DNA from: Pseudomonas protegens
GTDB taxonomy: Bacteria; Pseudomonadota; Gammaproteobacteria; Pseudomonadales; Pseudomonadaceae
Length of the DNA: 64,000 nt
Assembly (NCBI RefSeq): GCF_003363755.1
Contig: NZ_CP031396.1
Span: 2,542,001 to 2,606,000 of the forward strand
Direction of reading: 5' to 3'
Under the pieces are notes generated by a model, which did not search any database, was not told where the DNA came from, and saw only the letters and a list, made by a program, of their open reading frames with translations. Positions 1-9,607 of this stretch are shown here, piece after piece; within the stretch, counting starts at the first letter, position 1; each line of letters opens with the position of its first letter. The translations under genes were made by a program, and so were the position numbers.

Positions 1-929
1 CCCTGGACCTGCTTGACCCCCACTGGCAACAGACTCTTGTTGCCCTGAGACAGGGCCGACACAGCCCCCTCATCCAGCACCAGGGTACCGCGGGTTTGCA
101 GATGCCCGGCAAGCCACTGCTTGCGCGCCGCCAACATGCCACGCTCCGGCGACAACAAGGTACCGATGCGCTCCCCCGCCTTCAGGCGATCCAGCACCCG
201 CTCCAGACGCCCACCAACAATGATGGTATGCGCCCCGGATCGCGCCGCCAGGCGCGCCGCTCGCAACTTGGTCTGCATACCACCACGCCCCAACGCCCCA
301 CCAGTACCGCCAGCCACGGCATCCAGCGCCGGATCATCGGCCCGCGCCTCGTAAATCAACTGCGCATCGGGATTGTTGCGCGGATCAGCATCGAACATGC
401 CATCGCGATCAGTGAGGATAACCAGCAGGTCCGCCTCCACCAGATTGGCCACCAGCGCCGCCAGGGTGTCATTATCGCCGAAGCGGATTTCATCGGTCAC
501 CACGGTGTCGTTTTCATTGATCACCGGAATCACCTTGAGCTCCACCAGCGCCCGCAAAGTACTGCGAGCATTGAGGTAACGCTTACGGTCCGACAGATCG
601 TCATGGGTCAGGAGAATCTGCGCCGTATGCCGGCCATGCTCGGCAAAGCTCGACTCCCAGGCCTGCACCAAGCCCATCTGGCCAATGGCCGCAGCCGCCT
701 GCAGCTCATGCATCGCACTCGGTCGTGCGGTCCAGCCAAGGCGACTCATTCCGGCCGCCACAGCACCCGAAGAGACCAGTACCAATTCGACACCCGCCCC
801 ATGCAAGGCCACCATCTGCTCGACCCACACGCCCATTGCCGCGCGATCCAGCCCCTTGCCGTCCGCCGTCAGCAGTGCACTGCCGATCTTCACAACCCAG
901 CGCTGCGCACCCGTCACCTTGCTCCGCAT
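1..929 (-). CDS. proB: Glutamate 5-kinase (partial, C-terminus outside window)
   Basis: Catalyses ATP-dependent phosphorylation of glutamate to glutamyl-5-phosphate, the first step of proline synthesis in the cytosol. The protein starts [20 protein letters not shown] at a clear ATG (927-929); the KIGSALL and [11 protein letters not shown] motifs are those of the amino-acid kinase fold of ProB. Only about 309 residues are present, so the end of the kinase domain and any C-terminal PUA domain lie beyond base 1. It is downstream of obg on the same strand, the usual obg-proB order of Pseudomonas, but a hairpin with a T-run (1008-1031) separates them, so part of its transcription probably comes from its own promoter. 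Confidence 0.95.
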   Translation of the reverse strand, partial: MRSKVTGAQRWVVKIGSALLTADGKGLDRAAMGVWVEQMVALHGAGVELVLVSSGAVAAGMSRLGWTARPSAMHELQAAAAIGQMGLVQAWESSFAEHGRHTAQILLTHDDLSDRKRYLNARSTLRALVELKVIPVINENDTVVTDEIRFGDNDTLAALVANLVEADLLVILTDRDGMFDADPRNNPDAQLIYEARADDPALDAVAGGTGGALGRGGMQTKLRAARLAARSGAHTIIVGGRLERVLDRLKAGERIGTLLSPERGMLAARKQWLAGHLQTRGTLVLDEGAVSALSQGNKSLLPVGVKQVQ

Positions 930-1007
930 CTTATTCAACCTTTGCCAGCGAGCAGCGCGACCGAGCGCCACTCATGGGGTTATTCGTATTTAAGCCTTGC
1001 AGATACC

Positions 1008-1031
1008 AAAACGCCGCTCGAATGAGCGGCG
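1008..1031 (-). terminator. Intrinsic terminator-like hairpin between obg and proB
   Basis: CGCCGCTC (1012-1019) pairs with GAGCGGCG (1024-1031) across a 4-base loop. Read on the minus strand the stem is followed by TTTT. It lies downstream of obg and about 80 bases upstream of proB, so it could end or attenuate the obg transcript. Confidence 0.65.
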
Positions 1032-1112
1032 CCTTGAGAGCTGGCTGGCAGCGATGATAACACCGCGCCCGCCCAGATAAACCGTGTTCGCGGACAAGCC
1101 CGCACCACAGGA

Positions 1113-2470
<1,358 letters not shown>

Positions 2471-2486
2471 ACTCATCCCACAAACG

Positions 2487-2515
2487 AAAAAGCCCCGTCG
2501 CGAGACAGGGCTTTT
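2487..2515 (-). terminator. rpmA intrinsic terminator
   Basis: On the minus strand AAAAGCCCTGTC pairs with GACGGGGCTTTT around a short loop and is followed by a T-rich stretch. It is 16 bases past the rpmA stop codon, the expected place for the end of the rplU-rpmA transcript. Confidence 0.8.
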
Positions 2516-2530
2516 CCAGCGATCGCGCAA

Positions 2531-2788
2531 TTAAGCTGCGACGACGCTCACGTAACGACGACCGAAGGCGCCTTTTACTTCAAACTTGATCACGCCTTCG
2601 ATTTTCGCGAACAGGGTGTGATCTTTACCCATGCCAACGCCGTAGCCAGCGTGGAATTGGGTGCCGCGCTGACGCACGATGATGTTGCCGGCCTTGATGA
2701 CCTGGCCGCCATACATCTTCACGCCAAGGCGTTTGGCTTCTGAGTCGCGACCGTTACGGGTACTACCACCAGCTTTTTTGTGTGCCAT
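2531..2788 (-). CDS. rpmA: 50S ribosomal protein L27
   Basis: Ribosomal protein at the peptidyl-transferase centre. The 85-residue sequence [20 protein letters not shown] is the canonical L27 start, with the conserved basic N-terminal tail reaching into the active site; it has no cleaved N-terminal extension of the Firmicutes type. It lies 35 bases after rplU on the same strand and they form the usual two-gene operon, ended by the hairpin just downstream. Strong Shine-Dalgarno sequence (reading AGGAG on the minus strand) precedes the ATG. Confidence 0.98.
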
Positions 2789-2823
2789 GAGTTCAATTCT
2801 CCTAGTGAGGAATTAGGCTGAAA

Positions 2824-3135
2824 TTAAGCCTGAATACCGGTGATTTTGATCTCGGTGAACCACTGGCGGTGGCCCATACGCTTCATGTGGTGCTTACGGC
2901 GACGGAACTTGATGATGCGGACTTTATCGTGACGACCTTGGGAGATCACTTCAGCCTTGACGGTTGCGCCAGCAACAACAGGTGCGCCGATGTTCACGTC
3001 GTCGCCATTGGCAACCAACAGAACGCGGTCAAAAGTCACGGACTCGCCAGTGGCGATTTCCAGTTTTTCGATCTTCAGGTATTCACCTTCAGCGACCTTG
3101 TATTGCTTACCGCCGGTAACGATTACTGCGTACAT
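2824..3135 (-). CDS. rplU: 50S ribosomal protein L21
   Basis: 23S-rRNA-binding large-subunit protein. The 103-residue sequence [20 protein letters not shown] is the L21 family start and the C-terminal [20 protein letters not shown] is the L21 signature. The open frame runs much further upstream but those extra codons look non-coding, and the ATG at 3133-3135 follows a GGAGAAAT ribosome site. It is divergent from ispB, sharing a 263-base spacer that must hold both promoters, and is the first gene of rplU-rpmA. Confidence 0.98.
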   Translation of the reverse strand: MYAVIVTGGKQYKVAEGEYLKIEKLEIATGESVTFDRVLLVANGDDVNIGAPVVAGATVKAEVISQGRHDKVRIIKFRRRKHHMKRMGHRQWFTEIKITGIQA

Positions 3136-3398
3136 GGTATTTCTCCGATAATCCTGCTCACCCAGCTCTTTATAAGAAGAGGTATTGGCTGGCATGGCTG
3201 CATGGGGCTGGAACGGCCCAAGTGCAATTGCGTAAGGCAGGTGCTGCCCAGGAAGTTCAGGGTGCGCGATTGTACGCAAGGCACAATAGCGATGCAAGTG
3301 CCGTTCAGGCGGCGGCAAGCACCGCCGGGAGCGCGCCTTGACACCTGCGGACGCGGGTCCTAGCATGCCGCGCAACCCTTCTGGAGCACCTGTCGCTG

Positions 3399-4367
3399 AT
3401 GCAACCCCAAGCTTTCTACCGCGCGGTGGCGGACGATTTTAGCGCCGTCGACGGCATCATCAAGAAACAGCTGACTTCCCGAGTGCCGCTGGTTTCAAAA
3501 ATTGGCGACTACATCACTTCGGCCGGAGGCAAGCGCCTGCGTCCTTTATTAGTGCTGCTGTGTGGCAAGGCACTGGGGCGCGAAGGCGACGATTTGCGCC
3601 TGCTGGCCGCCACCATCGAGTTCCTGCACACCGCCACCCTGCTGCATGACGACGTGGTCGACATGTCCGGCATGCGCCGTGGCCGCTCGACCGCCAACGC
3701 TATGTGGGGCAATGCGCCCAGCGTACTGGTGGGAGACTTCCTGTACTCCCGTTCGTTCGAAATGATGGTTGAACTGGGCTCGATGCCGGTCATGCGCATC
3801 CTGTCCCAGGCCACGCGGATCATTGCCGAAGGCGAAGTCCTGCAACTGTCCAAGGTGCGCGACGCCAGTACCACCGAAGAAACCTATATGGAAGTCATCC
3901 GCGGCAAGACCGCGATGCTCTTCGAAGCCTCGACCCACAGCGCAGCTGCCCTGGCCGGCGCCACACCGGAACAGGCCGAAGCCCTGCGCACCTTCGGCGA
4001 TCACCTGGGCGTGGCCTTCCAACTGGTGGACGACCTGCTGGACTACCGTGGCGACGCCGAAACCCTGGGCAAGAACGTGGGTGACGACCTCGCGGAAGGC
4101 AAACCCACCCTGCCGCTGATCTACACCATGCGCGAAGGCACCCCAGAGCAGGCAGCCCTGGTTCGCCAGGCCATCCAGAAAGGTGGTATCGAAGACCTGG
4201 AAAGCATCCGCGCCGCCGTTGAGGCTTCGGGCTCCCTGGACTACACCGCGCAATTGGCCCGCGACTACGTGGCTCGCGCCATCACCTGCCTGGAGGCTCT
4301 GCCACCCAGCGAATACCGCGACGCTCTGGTGGAGTTGAGCGAATTCGCCGTCGCTCGCACCCACTAA
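3399..4367 (+). CDS. ispB: Long-chain polyprenyl diphosphate synthase
   Basis: Makes the all-trans polyprenyl diphosphate side chain of ubiquinone (nonaprenyl in pseudomonads, by family knowledge; chain length cannot be read here). The 322-residue protein has the first aspartate-rich motif DDVVD preceded by the GGKRLRP substrate loop, and the second DDLLDYRGD. It is divergent from rplU, the conserved arrangement in gamma-proteobacteria. A perfect 12-base-pair hairpin follows immediately after the stop. Confidence 0.95.
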   Translation: MQPQAFYRAVADDFSAVDGIIKKQLTSRVPLVSKIGDYITSAGGKRLRPLLVLLCGKALGREGDDLRLLAATIEFLHTATLLHDDVVDMSGMRRGRSTANAMWGNAPSVLVGDFLYSRSFEMMVELGSMPVMRILSQATRIIAEGEVLQLSKVRDASTTEETYMEVIRGKTAMLFEASTHSAAALAGATPEQAEALRTFGDHLGVAFQLVDDLLDYRGDAETLGKNVGDDLAEGKPTLPLIYTMREGTPEQAALVRQAIQKGGIEDLESIRAAVEASGSLDYTAQLARDYVARAITCLEALPPSEYRDALVELSEFAVARTH

Positions 4368-4373
4368 AGCGCA

Positions 4374-4401
4374 CCGGCTCCTGCCGATTGGCAGGAGCCG
4401 G
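4374..4401 (+). terminator. Perfect hairpin after ispB, no T-run
   Basis: CCGGCTCCTGCC (4374-4385) and GGCAGGAGCCGG (4390-4401) form a perfect 12-base-pair stem with loop GATT, 6 bases past the ispB stop. There is no T-run after it, so it may be a Rho-independent terminator of weak type, an mRNA 3' stabiliser or a REP-like unit. Confidence 0.5.
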
Positions 4402-4481
4402 CGCAACTCCCCAGCGCCCCCTCCCCGAAAAAACCCTATACAATGTGCGCTTTTTAGCCATCCTGACTTTGAGGAGCTTAA

Positions 4482-4823
4482 GTGAGCACTTTGCCACCCT
4501 GCCCAAAATGCAATTCCGAATACACCTACGAGGACGGCACCCAGCTGATCTGCCCCGAGTGCGCCCACGAGTGGTCCGCCAGCGGCGAAGCCGAAGCCGC
4601 ATCCGATGAAGCCGTGAAGAAAGATTCGGTGGGCAACGTGCTGCAAGACGGCGATACCATCACCGTGATCAAGGACCTCAAGGTCAAGGGCACCTCCCTG
4701 GTGGTCAAGGTCGGCACCAAGGTCAAGAACATCCGCCTGTGCGATGGCGACCACGACATCGACTGCAAGATCGACGGCATCGGCCCGATGAAGCTCAAAT
4801 CCGAGTTCGTCCGCAAGGTCTGA
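4482..4823 (+). CDS. yjdM: Zinc-ribbon protein, YjdM/PhnA family
   Basis: Small cytosolic protein of 113 residues. The N-terminus [13 protein letters not shown] followed by CPECAHEW is a four-cysteine zinc ribbon; the rest ([18 protein letters not shown]) matches the PhnA/YjdM domain. The family was once called phosphonoacetate hydrolase, but that activity is not supported for this short form, so the role is unknown. Start is GTG at 4482 after a good GAGGAG ribosome site; there is no ATG nearby in frame. Confidence 0.85.
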   Translation: MSTLPPCPKCNSEYTYEDGTQLICPECAHEWSASGEAEAASDEAVKKDSVGNVLQDGDTITVIKDLKVKGTSLVVKVGTKVKNIRLCDGDHDIDCKIDGIGPMKLKSEFVRKV

Positions 4824-4980
4824 CGCCTGCACCCTCTCGCGCCTGCCGCGAGAGGGTATCCCGCCTATACCCCCGCCATGCTTGATCCACACACCTGCTA
4901 GCGAAAAGCCAGCCAATTTGATCGAAAACAATTTCCACACAGAAAAAAGCAGAAACCGCCAATAGGTACTTGCTATTCAT

Positions 4981-5001
4981 TGAATAAGAATTATTCTCAT
5001 T
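4981..5001. promoter_or_regulatory. Fur box
   Basis: TGAATAAGAATTATTCTCAT with following T closely matches the Fur consensus (AATGAGAATNATTCTCATT type). It sits 27 bases upstream of the ATG of the next small gene, so it would overlap its promoter or 5' leader and make the gene iron-repressed. Confidence 0.8.
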
Positions 5002-5027
5002 GAACCCCATTCAAGGAGATGACACCC

Positions 5028-5297
5028 ATGACTTATTTGATTGATGCCTGGCTGGACCGCCCACACCCCTACCTGCGCATCCTGCATCGGGAAACCGGGG
5101 AAGTCTGTGCTGTGTTGGAAGAGGAAGCCCTGAGCGAGCTGCAGGACCAGGGAGATCTGGACCTGATCGGCTTGAGCTCCAGCGAGCCGCTGGTTCTCAA
5201 GGAATTGGTGCGCAACCTGTTTTTGTTCTGCTACGCCAGAGCCTTGCGGCCAACCGGCGCCGATGGCCACAGCCTGGGCGCAAAAATTCGTCTATGA
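5028..5297 (+). CDS. Small conserved protein, probably iron-regulated (PA4570-like)
   Basis: An 89-residue protein, MTYLIDAWLDRPHPYLRILH, with no signal peptide or membrane segment. By position after ispB and by the Fur box it corresponds to the P. aeruginosa iron-starvation-induced PA4570. An ATG at 5019 directly abuts the AAGGAG ribosome site (5013-5018), so the ATG at 5028, nine bases away, is chosen. The sequence gives no enzyme motif; one isolated cysteine pattern (NLFLFCYARAL) is not a metal site. Function unknown; the strong Fur box suggests a part in low-iron adaptation. Confidence 0.75.
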   Translation: MTYLIDAWLDRPHPYLRILHRETGEVCAVLEEEALSELQDQGDLDLIGLSSSEPLVLKELVRNLFLFCYARALRPTGADGHSLGAKIRL

Positions 5298-5386
5298 AAC
5301 CAAAACCGCGAAAGGGGCAAGTTGGCCGAGGATGAACTGACCGCGCGTGCGCGGCCGTCATCGCCAGCCATCTGGCCCCTACCGGG

Positions 5387-6004
5387 TTACAGAACGTCCA
5401 GCAGCTCGACGTCGAACACCAGAACGCTGTGCGGCGGGATGCTGCCCACGCCTTGTGCGCCGTAAGCCAGTTCGCTCGGCACGTACAGACGCCATTTGCT
5501 ACCGGCGTTCATCAGTTGCAGCGCTTCGGTCCAGCCGGCGATCACGCCGCCTACCGGGAACTCAGCAGGTTGGCCACGCTCGTAGGAGCTGTCGAACACA
5601 GTGCCGTCGATCAGGGTGCCGTGGTAGTGAGTACGCACGCTGTCTTCACGGGATGGCTTGGCGCCGTCGCCCTGGGTCAGCACTTCGAACTGCAGACCGG
5701 AAGCCAGAGTGGTGATGCCTTCACGCTTGGCGTTTTCCGCCAGGAAAGCCAGACCGGCACCCGCAGCAGCTTCGGCTTTGGCAGCGGCTTCAGCTTGCAT
5801 GATTTCGCGGATGACCTTGAAGCTCGCGGACATTTCTTCCTGACCCACACGGCTTGGCTTACCGGCGAAAGCGTCGGTCAGACCCGCCAGGATCGCGTCC
5901 AGGCTGACGCCCGGTGGAGGGTTGTCGCGCAGTTGGTCGCCCAACTGACGGCCAATGCCGTAGCTAACGCGGGTTTCGTCGGTGGACAGATTTACTTCGG
6001 ACAT
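5387..6004 (-). CDS. fklB: FKBP-type peptidyl-prolyl cis-trans isomerase
   Basis: Protein-folding catalyst of the FKBP22/Mip-like group. The 205-residue protein has an N-terminal helical dimerisation region (residues about 1-95, rich in Ala/Glu: QAEAAAKAEAAAGAG) and a C-terminal FKBP domain (about 105-205) with DSVRTHYHGTLIDGTVFDSS, VIAGWTEALQLM and the terminal VLVFDVELLDV. There is no signal peptide, so it should act in the cytosol, unlike Mip/FkpA. Start MSEVNLSTDETRVSYGIG matches FklB. Confidence 0.93.
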   Translation of the reverse strand: MSEVNLSTDETRVSYGIGRQLGDQLRDNPPPGVSLDAILAGLTDAFAGKPSRVGQEEMSASFKVIREIMQAEAAAKAEAAAGAGLAFLAENAKREGITTLASGLQFEVLTQGDGAKPSREDSVRTHYHGTLIDGTVFDSSYERGQPAEFPVGGVIAGWTEALQLMNAGSKWRLYVPSELAYGAQGVGSIPPHSVLVFDVELLDVL

Positions 6005-6130
6005 GACACTGCTCCGCTGTGCGGACGGCTCGGAAAGGCCGCAGGAACACAGCGCCTCCCGGAGCGCCCGGAATCAAAAGGGCGAGCAGACTAGCACAGA
6101 AGCCCGGCACGGATCATCGCCGTGCAGGCC

Positions 6131-6436
6131 TCAGCTACCCGAGTGCAAAGTGATGGGCACTTTCAAGCTTTCCTCGACACCCACGGACAAGCCGCACATC
6201 TCGTCATGCACTGACGTGTGAATCAGATTGAACGGCAACTTGGGAAAGGACTGCAGGACCTCACGAGCATGCTCCACGGAGCGCAGATGAAACATCTGAC
6301 CCTGGGCATCGCTCAGTGGATAAGCCGCCCCGTGCATGCGCGCCTCAAGCAGATAGATTCCGCCCTCCAGGGAGATCAGATTCAATTCGTCGACTTTTCC
6401 GGCAATGGCGTAGGCATTCATTTCTTGCAGATTCAT
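6131..6436 (-). CDS. DUF6482-like small protein (PA4573-like)
   Basis: A 101-residue soluble protein, MNLQEMNAYAIAGKVDELNL, that resembles a Pseudomonas family listed as DUF6482; function unknown. The chosen ATG (6434-6436) has an AGGTG-type ribosome site; the frame extends further upstream without a convincing start. It contains a single conserved-looking block EGGIYLLEARMHGAAYPL and no catalytic or membrane motif. A strong hairpin (6515-6546) separates it from the upstream yqhA-type gene, so the two are probably independent transcripts. Confidence 0.7.
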   Translation of the reverse strand: MNLQEMNAYAIAGKVDELNLISLEGGIYLLEARMHGAAYPLSDAQGQMFHLRSVEHAREVLQSFPKLPFNLIHTSVHDEMCGLSVGVEESLKVPITLHSGS

Positions 6437-6514
6437 GAGAGCACCTCGTGCTTTTACAGCCCTGACAGCTACAGGCATATGCCCCAGCCAGGAAAAGCAC
6501 AAGCCACAAACAAC

Positions 6515-6546
6515 GCCGCCCGTCCGTTTCGCAACGGCCGGGCGGC
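6515..6546 (-). terminator. Intrinsic terminator after the yqhA-type gene
   Basis: GCCGCCCG (6515-6522) pairs with CGGGCGGC (6539-6546). On the minus strand the stem is followed by GTTGTTTG, a moderately T-rich tail. It lies 24 bases beyond the stop codon of the yqhA-type gene. Confidence 0.6.
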
Positions 6547-6569
6547 ATTCGTTCACGCAGCGAAACCTG

Positions 6570-7058
6570 TCAGTGCTTGGTCAGCTTGTCCAGGTAACCC
6601 ATGGCAAACGCCGAAATCACGAACGTCATGTGAATCACCACGTACCACAACAGGTACTCGGTAGGGATGTTCTTGGCATCCATGAACACTCGCAGCAGGT
6701 GGATCGACGAAATCGCCACGATGGACGCGGCCACTTTCATCTTCAACGACGAAGAATCCATCTTGCCCAACCAGTTGAGCTTCTCCTTGTCTTCGTCGAT
6801 GTCCAGTTGCGACACGAAGTTCTCATAACCGGAGATCATCACCATCACCAGCAGACCACCTACCAGCGCCATGTCGATCAACGACAACAGCACCAGGATC
6901 AGGTCGGACTCGGCCATGGAAAACACATTGGGAATGACGTGGAAGACTTCCTGGAAGAACTTCAATGCCAGTGCCAGCAAGCCCAGAGACAAACCGAAGT
7001 AGATCGGCGCCAGCAGCCAGCGTGAGGCATACATTGCATTCTCGATAAAACGTTCCAT
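6570..7058 (-). CDS. yqhA: YqhA/TIGR00645 family membrane protein
   Basis: Inner-membrane protein of 162 residues with about four hydrophobic segments: near 14-34 ([18 protein letters not shown]), 50-75 ([20 protein letters not shown]), 105-125 and 135-155. The sequence [21 protein letters not shown] and the block [20 protein letters not shown] are typical of the UPF0114/YqhA family, whose function is not established. Divergent from the large lipoprotein gene, with about 160 bases of shared promoter region. Confidence 0.88.
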   Translation of the reverse strand: MERFIENAMYASRWLLAPIYFGLSLGLLALALKFFQEVFHVIPNVFSMAESDLILVLLSLIDMALVGGLLVMVMISGYENFVSQLDIDEDKEKLNWLGKMDSSSLKMKVAASIVAISSIHLLRVFMDAKNIPTEYLLWYVVIHMTFVISAFAMGYLDKLTKH

Positions 7059-7219
7059 TGAATCTCGCACCCGGTGTAAAAACGGCGGCGAGTATATCAG
7101 CGCCGGAAACCCCCATAAACCACAGACAATCACCTGATCCACGGGTTTTTCCGGGCGTATTTTCTGCTAGTGTCGAAGCCATTGCTAACGCTCACCGACA
7201 TTGGACAGGAAGATTGGAA

Positions 7220-9049
7220 ATGGATGTGCGATTGCCTTTGGCCAGTGTCGGCCTTGGTCTGGCGCTGCTGATCAGCGGCTGTTCTCCCAGCGACGAAAAG
7301 AAACAGGCGAGCCTCGAAGAGAAAACCGTACAGTTTGAACAGTCGCTGGACGCCATCCAGGATCCGAAGCTCAAGGACGCCATTGCCAATCTTGGTGGCT
7401 CCCTCCTGCTGCTGGAACGAGCACAGCTCAAACTTGACAGCAAGCCGCTGGAAACCGAATACGGCGACGACAGCCTGGCCCTGCTCAAGCACTATCCCAC
7501 TGCACAAGCCTTGGTGGACACCTACGTCAACGGTCTGTTCGTACTGCGCAAATCCTCCAATTCCGACTACCTGACCGATCTGCAGCCCGTCTTCCCCTTC
7601 AGCTTCAACATGCCCACACAGTTCCCGTTTCCCCACGGGCTGGAATGGCAGTCGGTCACCCTCAGCAACAAAAAAGTCATTCCCTTCCAAGCCGAATGGT
7701 CGGAGACCGATCCGGGCATCCAGCTCAGCCCCTCCAGCTCCAACCTGACCAATCCGGATGACTTGACCATCACCTACCCCTTTATCGAGGGCCTGGAGGT
7801 GGACAACAAGAATCAGCCGCAGCCAGTTTCCCTGCAAGGCAAACTGGAGGTGATAGCCCCAGGTCGGGTGCTCGCTTTTGAACTGACCAAGGCCGACATC
7901 GGCAAACCGCGTCAGGACGGCAATATCCGCCTGACCCTGTTGACGCTGGACAGGAACGTTGCCGAGATCGAGCTGAGTAATAGCGCCCCCCTGCCCGCAG
8001 AAGCCAATGATGTCGCCCTCAATCCCTTGCTGGCCCAGGCCCGTGACAGCAAGGGGCAGATTCTGTCCCGCGCAGGCTCGATCAACGAAAGCGCCCAACA
8101 GATTGCCTTCTACCAACAGCAGTTGGCCGAGATGCAAAAGCAGAAGGCGTGGAGCGAGGCATTCGAGAAACAACTGGAGGACGAGCAAAAGGCCTTCGAC
8201 CAGCAACACACCGATCATTACACCAAGGTGTATTTCAATGGCCTGGTGGATCGGCTGGAAGTCGCGGTACTGGATTTCTCCCAGGCCAGCGTCACGCGCA
8301 AGGACCTGGACCTGCCGGTACATCGTTTCGACCGCAATACCACCGACAGAAACATCCAACCGCTGCCAATGCCGGTGGTGGTCTATGACGATCAAGCCCC
8401 CCACTACCTCAAGGGCGCACAGCTGGACGAAGAGTCACTGAAAAAATCCGTGACCATCAGCCAGTCGGTGGAAGATGCCAGCGCAGCGCGCATCGAGTTC
8501 AGCCACCCGCGGACCTTCAATGATGAGTTGCTGGGCTCAGAGTTCAGCACCAACGATACCCCGCTGACTTTCTTCACCCAGAACGAGAAGGGCCAACGGG
8601 GTGAACCGATCGAACTGCCGGACGAGGCCTTCGACATCGACCCATTGCGGGGCGTCATCACCTACGACCTCAACCTTTTCCCGGAAACCCCCGCCTACGC
8701 CGTAGGCTCCATTCCTCTGTTCCTGGCCACCATCGAGAAGAGCAGCATCAACGCTCAACAGCTGCCCAAAGGCCTAGAACTCAGGGGCAACGCCTTGATC
8801 GTCGACCAGAAACTCTTTCCTGCTGATGCCTGGCGCTTCTTTGCCAAGGACGCCAGCGGCCAATACCTGAAGGAGATTCTTGCAAGCAGCCACAGTGCCT
8901 CGGCCGACGGTACGGCGTTATTCGATGTGCACTACTTCTACGGCGAGCCCAGCCAGTTGGAAAGCTACACCCGCAGCACACTCGACACTGTGCAATACGG
9001 CTTTGAGGTCAAGCTCGACAAAGCCGAGTCGACGCCCCCGGCCCCCTAA
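7220..9049 (+). CDS. Large predicted lipoprotein of unknown function
   Basis: A 609-residue protein starting MDVRLPLASVGLGLALLISGC; the lipobox LISGC at residues 17-21 with Ser after the cysteine predicts lipidation and outer-membrane sorting. A longer frame exists upstream, but this ATG has a GGAAG ribosome site and gives a proper lipoprotein signal. Region 25-55 is charged and helical (EKKQASLEEKTVQFEQSL); a coiled-coil-like segment near 295-330 (QQLAEMQKQKAWSEAFEKQL) splits two mainly beta-rich halves. I recognise no known domain. It stands alone, followed by a convergent small gene. Confidence 0.8.
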   Translation: MDVRLPLASVGLGLALLISGCSPSDEKKQASLEEKTVQFEQSLDAIQDPKLKDAIANLGGSLLLLERAQLKLDSKPLETEYGDDSLALLKHYPTAQALVDTYVNGLFVLRKSSNSDYLTDLQPVFPFSFNMPTQFPFPHGLEWQSVTLSNKKVIPFQAEWSETDPGIQLSPSSSNLTNPDDLTITYPFIEGLEVDNKNQPQPVSLQGKLEVIAPGRVLAFELTKADIGKPRQDGNIRLTLLTLDRNVAEIELSNSAPLPAEANDVALNPLLAQARDSKGQILSRAGSINESAQQIAFYQQQLAEMQKQKAWSEAFEKQLEDEQKAFDQQHTDHYTKVYFNGLVDRLEVAVLDFSQASVTRKDLDLPVHRFDRNTTDRNIQPLPMPVVVYDDQAPHYLKGAQLDEESLKKSVTISQSVEDASAARIEFSHPRTFNDELLGSEFSTNDTPLTFFTQNEKGQRGEPIELPDEAFDIDPLRGVITYDLNLFPETPAYAVGSIPLFLATIEKSSINAQQLPKGLELRGNALIVDQKLFPADAWRFFAKDASGQYLKEILASSHSASADGTALFDVHYFYGEPSQLESYTRSTLDTVQYGFEVKLDKAESTPPAP

Positions 9050-9052
9050 GGA

Positions 9053-9394
9053 TCAGTGTTCGGGATGGAACTGGAAATCACCGGCATGGCGTCCCCGCTC
9101 ACCATTGATCTGACGTAACTGGGCCTGCAGATGCAGGCACCAGATCTGTGGATCATCGGCCAGCTGATAGCCATGGGTGGTCAGGCTTTCAACAATCGAA
9201 TCAAGGATGGACTCCGCCACCACAGGTCCACAGAACGGGCCTTGGGACTTGATCGCTGAGGGTTGTTCACCCGCCATTCCGGCGGCGAAGAGAAGGGTCC
9301 ACATACCGTTGTCCCCCGCCAGTGGGCGGACGCTGCATTCGATACGGGTGACCAAGCCAAGGCATTGGCGGGTGAGGCAAAGGTTGCGCGACAT
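9053..9394 (-). CDS. Conserved small protein (PA4575-like)
   Basis: A 113-residue protein by the ATG at 9392-9394 (MSRNLCLTRQCLGLVTRIEC); an upstream in-frame ATG would add 8 residues. It has three to four cysteines near the N-terminus and a block WTLLFAAGMAGEQPSAIKSQ with a motif GPFCGPVVAESILDSI. No catalytic or metal site is certain. Its position next to the Lon-like protease gene matches P. aeruginosa PA4575, an uncharacterised protein. Its stop is 3 bases from the convergent lipoprotein stop. Confidence 0.7.
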   Translation of the reverse strand: MSRNLCLTRQCLGLVTRIECSVRPLAGDNGMWTLLFAAGMAGEQPSAIKSQGPFCGPVVAESILDSIVESLTTHGYQLADDPQIWCLHLQAQLRQINGERGRHAGDFQFHPEH

Positions 9395-9607
9395 GGCGGC
9401 GACCCTCGGTAGAACCACTGTTCAGCCTTCAATAGAGGACTGTTTCGATCCAGCGACGACTGTCGTTCTCCTTGCCCTGAGAATAGAAGAAAAGCCTGAT
9501 AAACAAAGTTGACCGATCCAACAGGCGCCGAATGGTCTATTTTGAGAAATTGGCGTCAGCCCTCTGACGCCGCTGGCGAGGGACAAAGCCCTCGCCAGCG
9601 GCCACTG

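Noticed and set aside
5341..5354. Hairpin CCGCGC/GCGCGG after fklB as terminator
   Set aside because: Stem of only six base pairs with a 2-base loop and no T-run; too weak to call.
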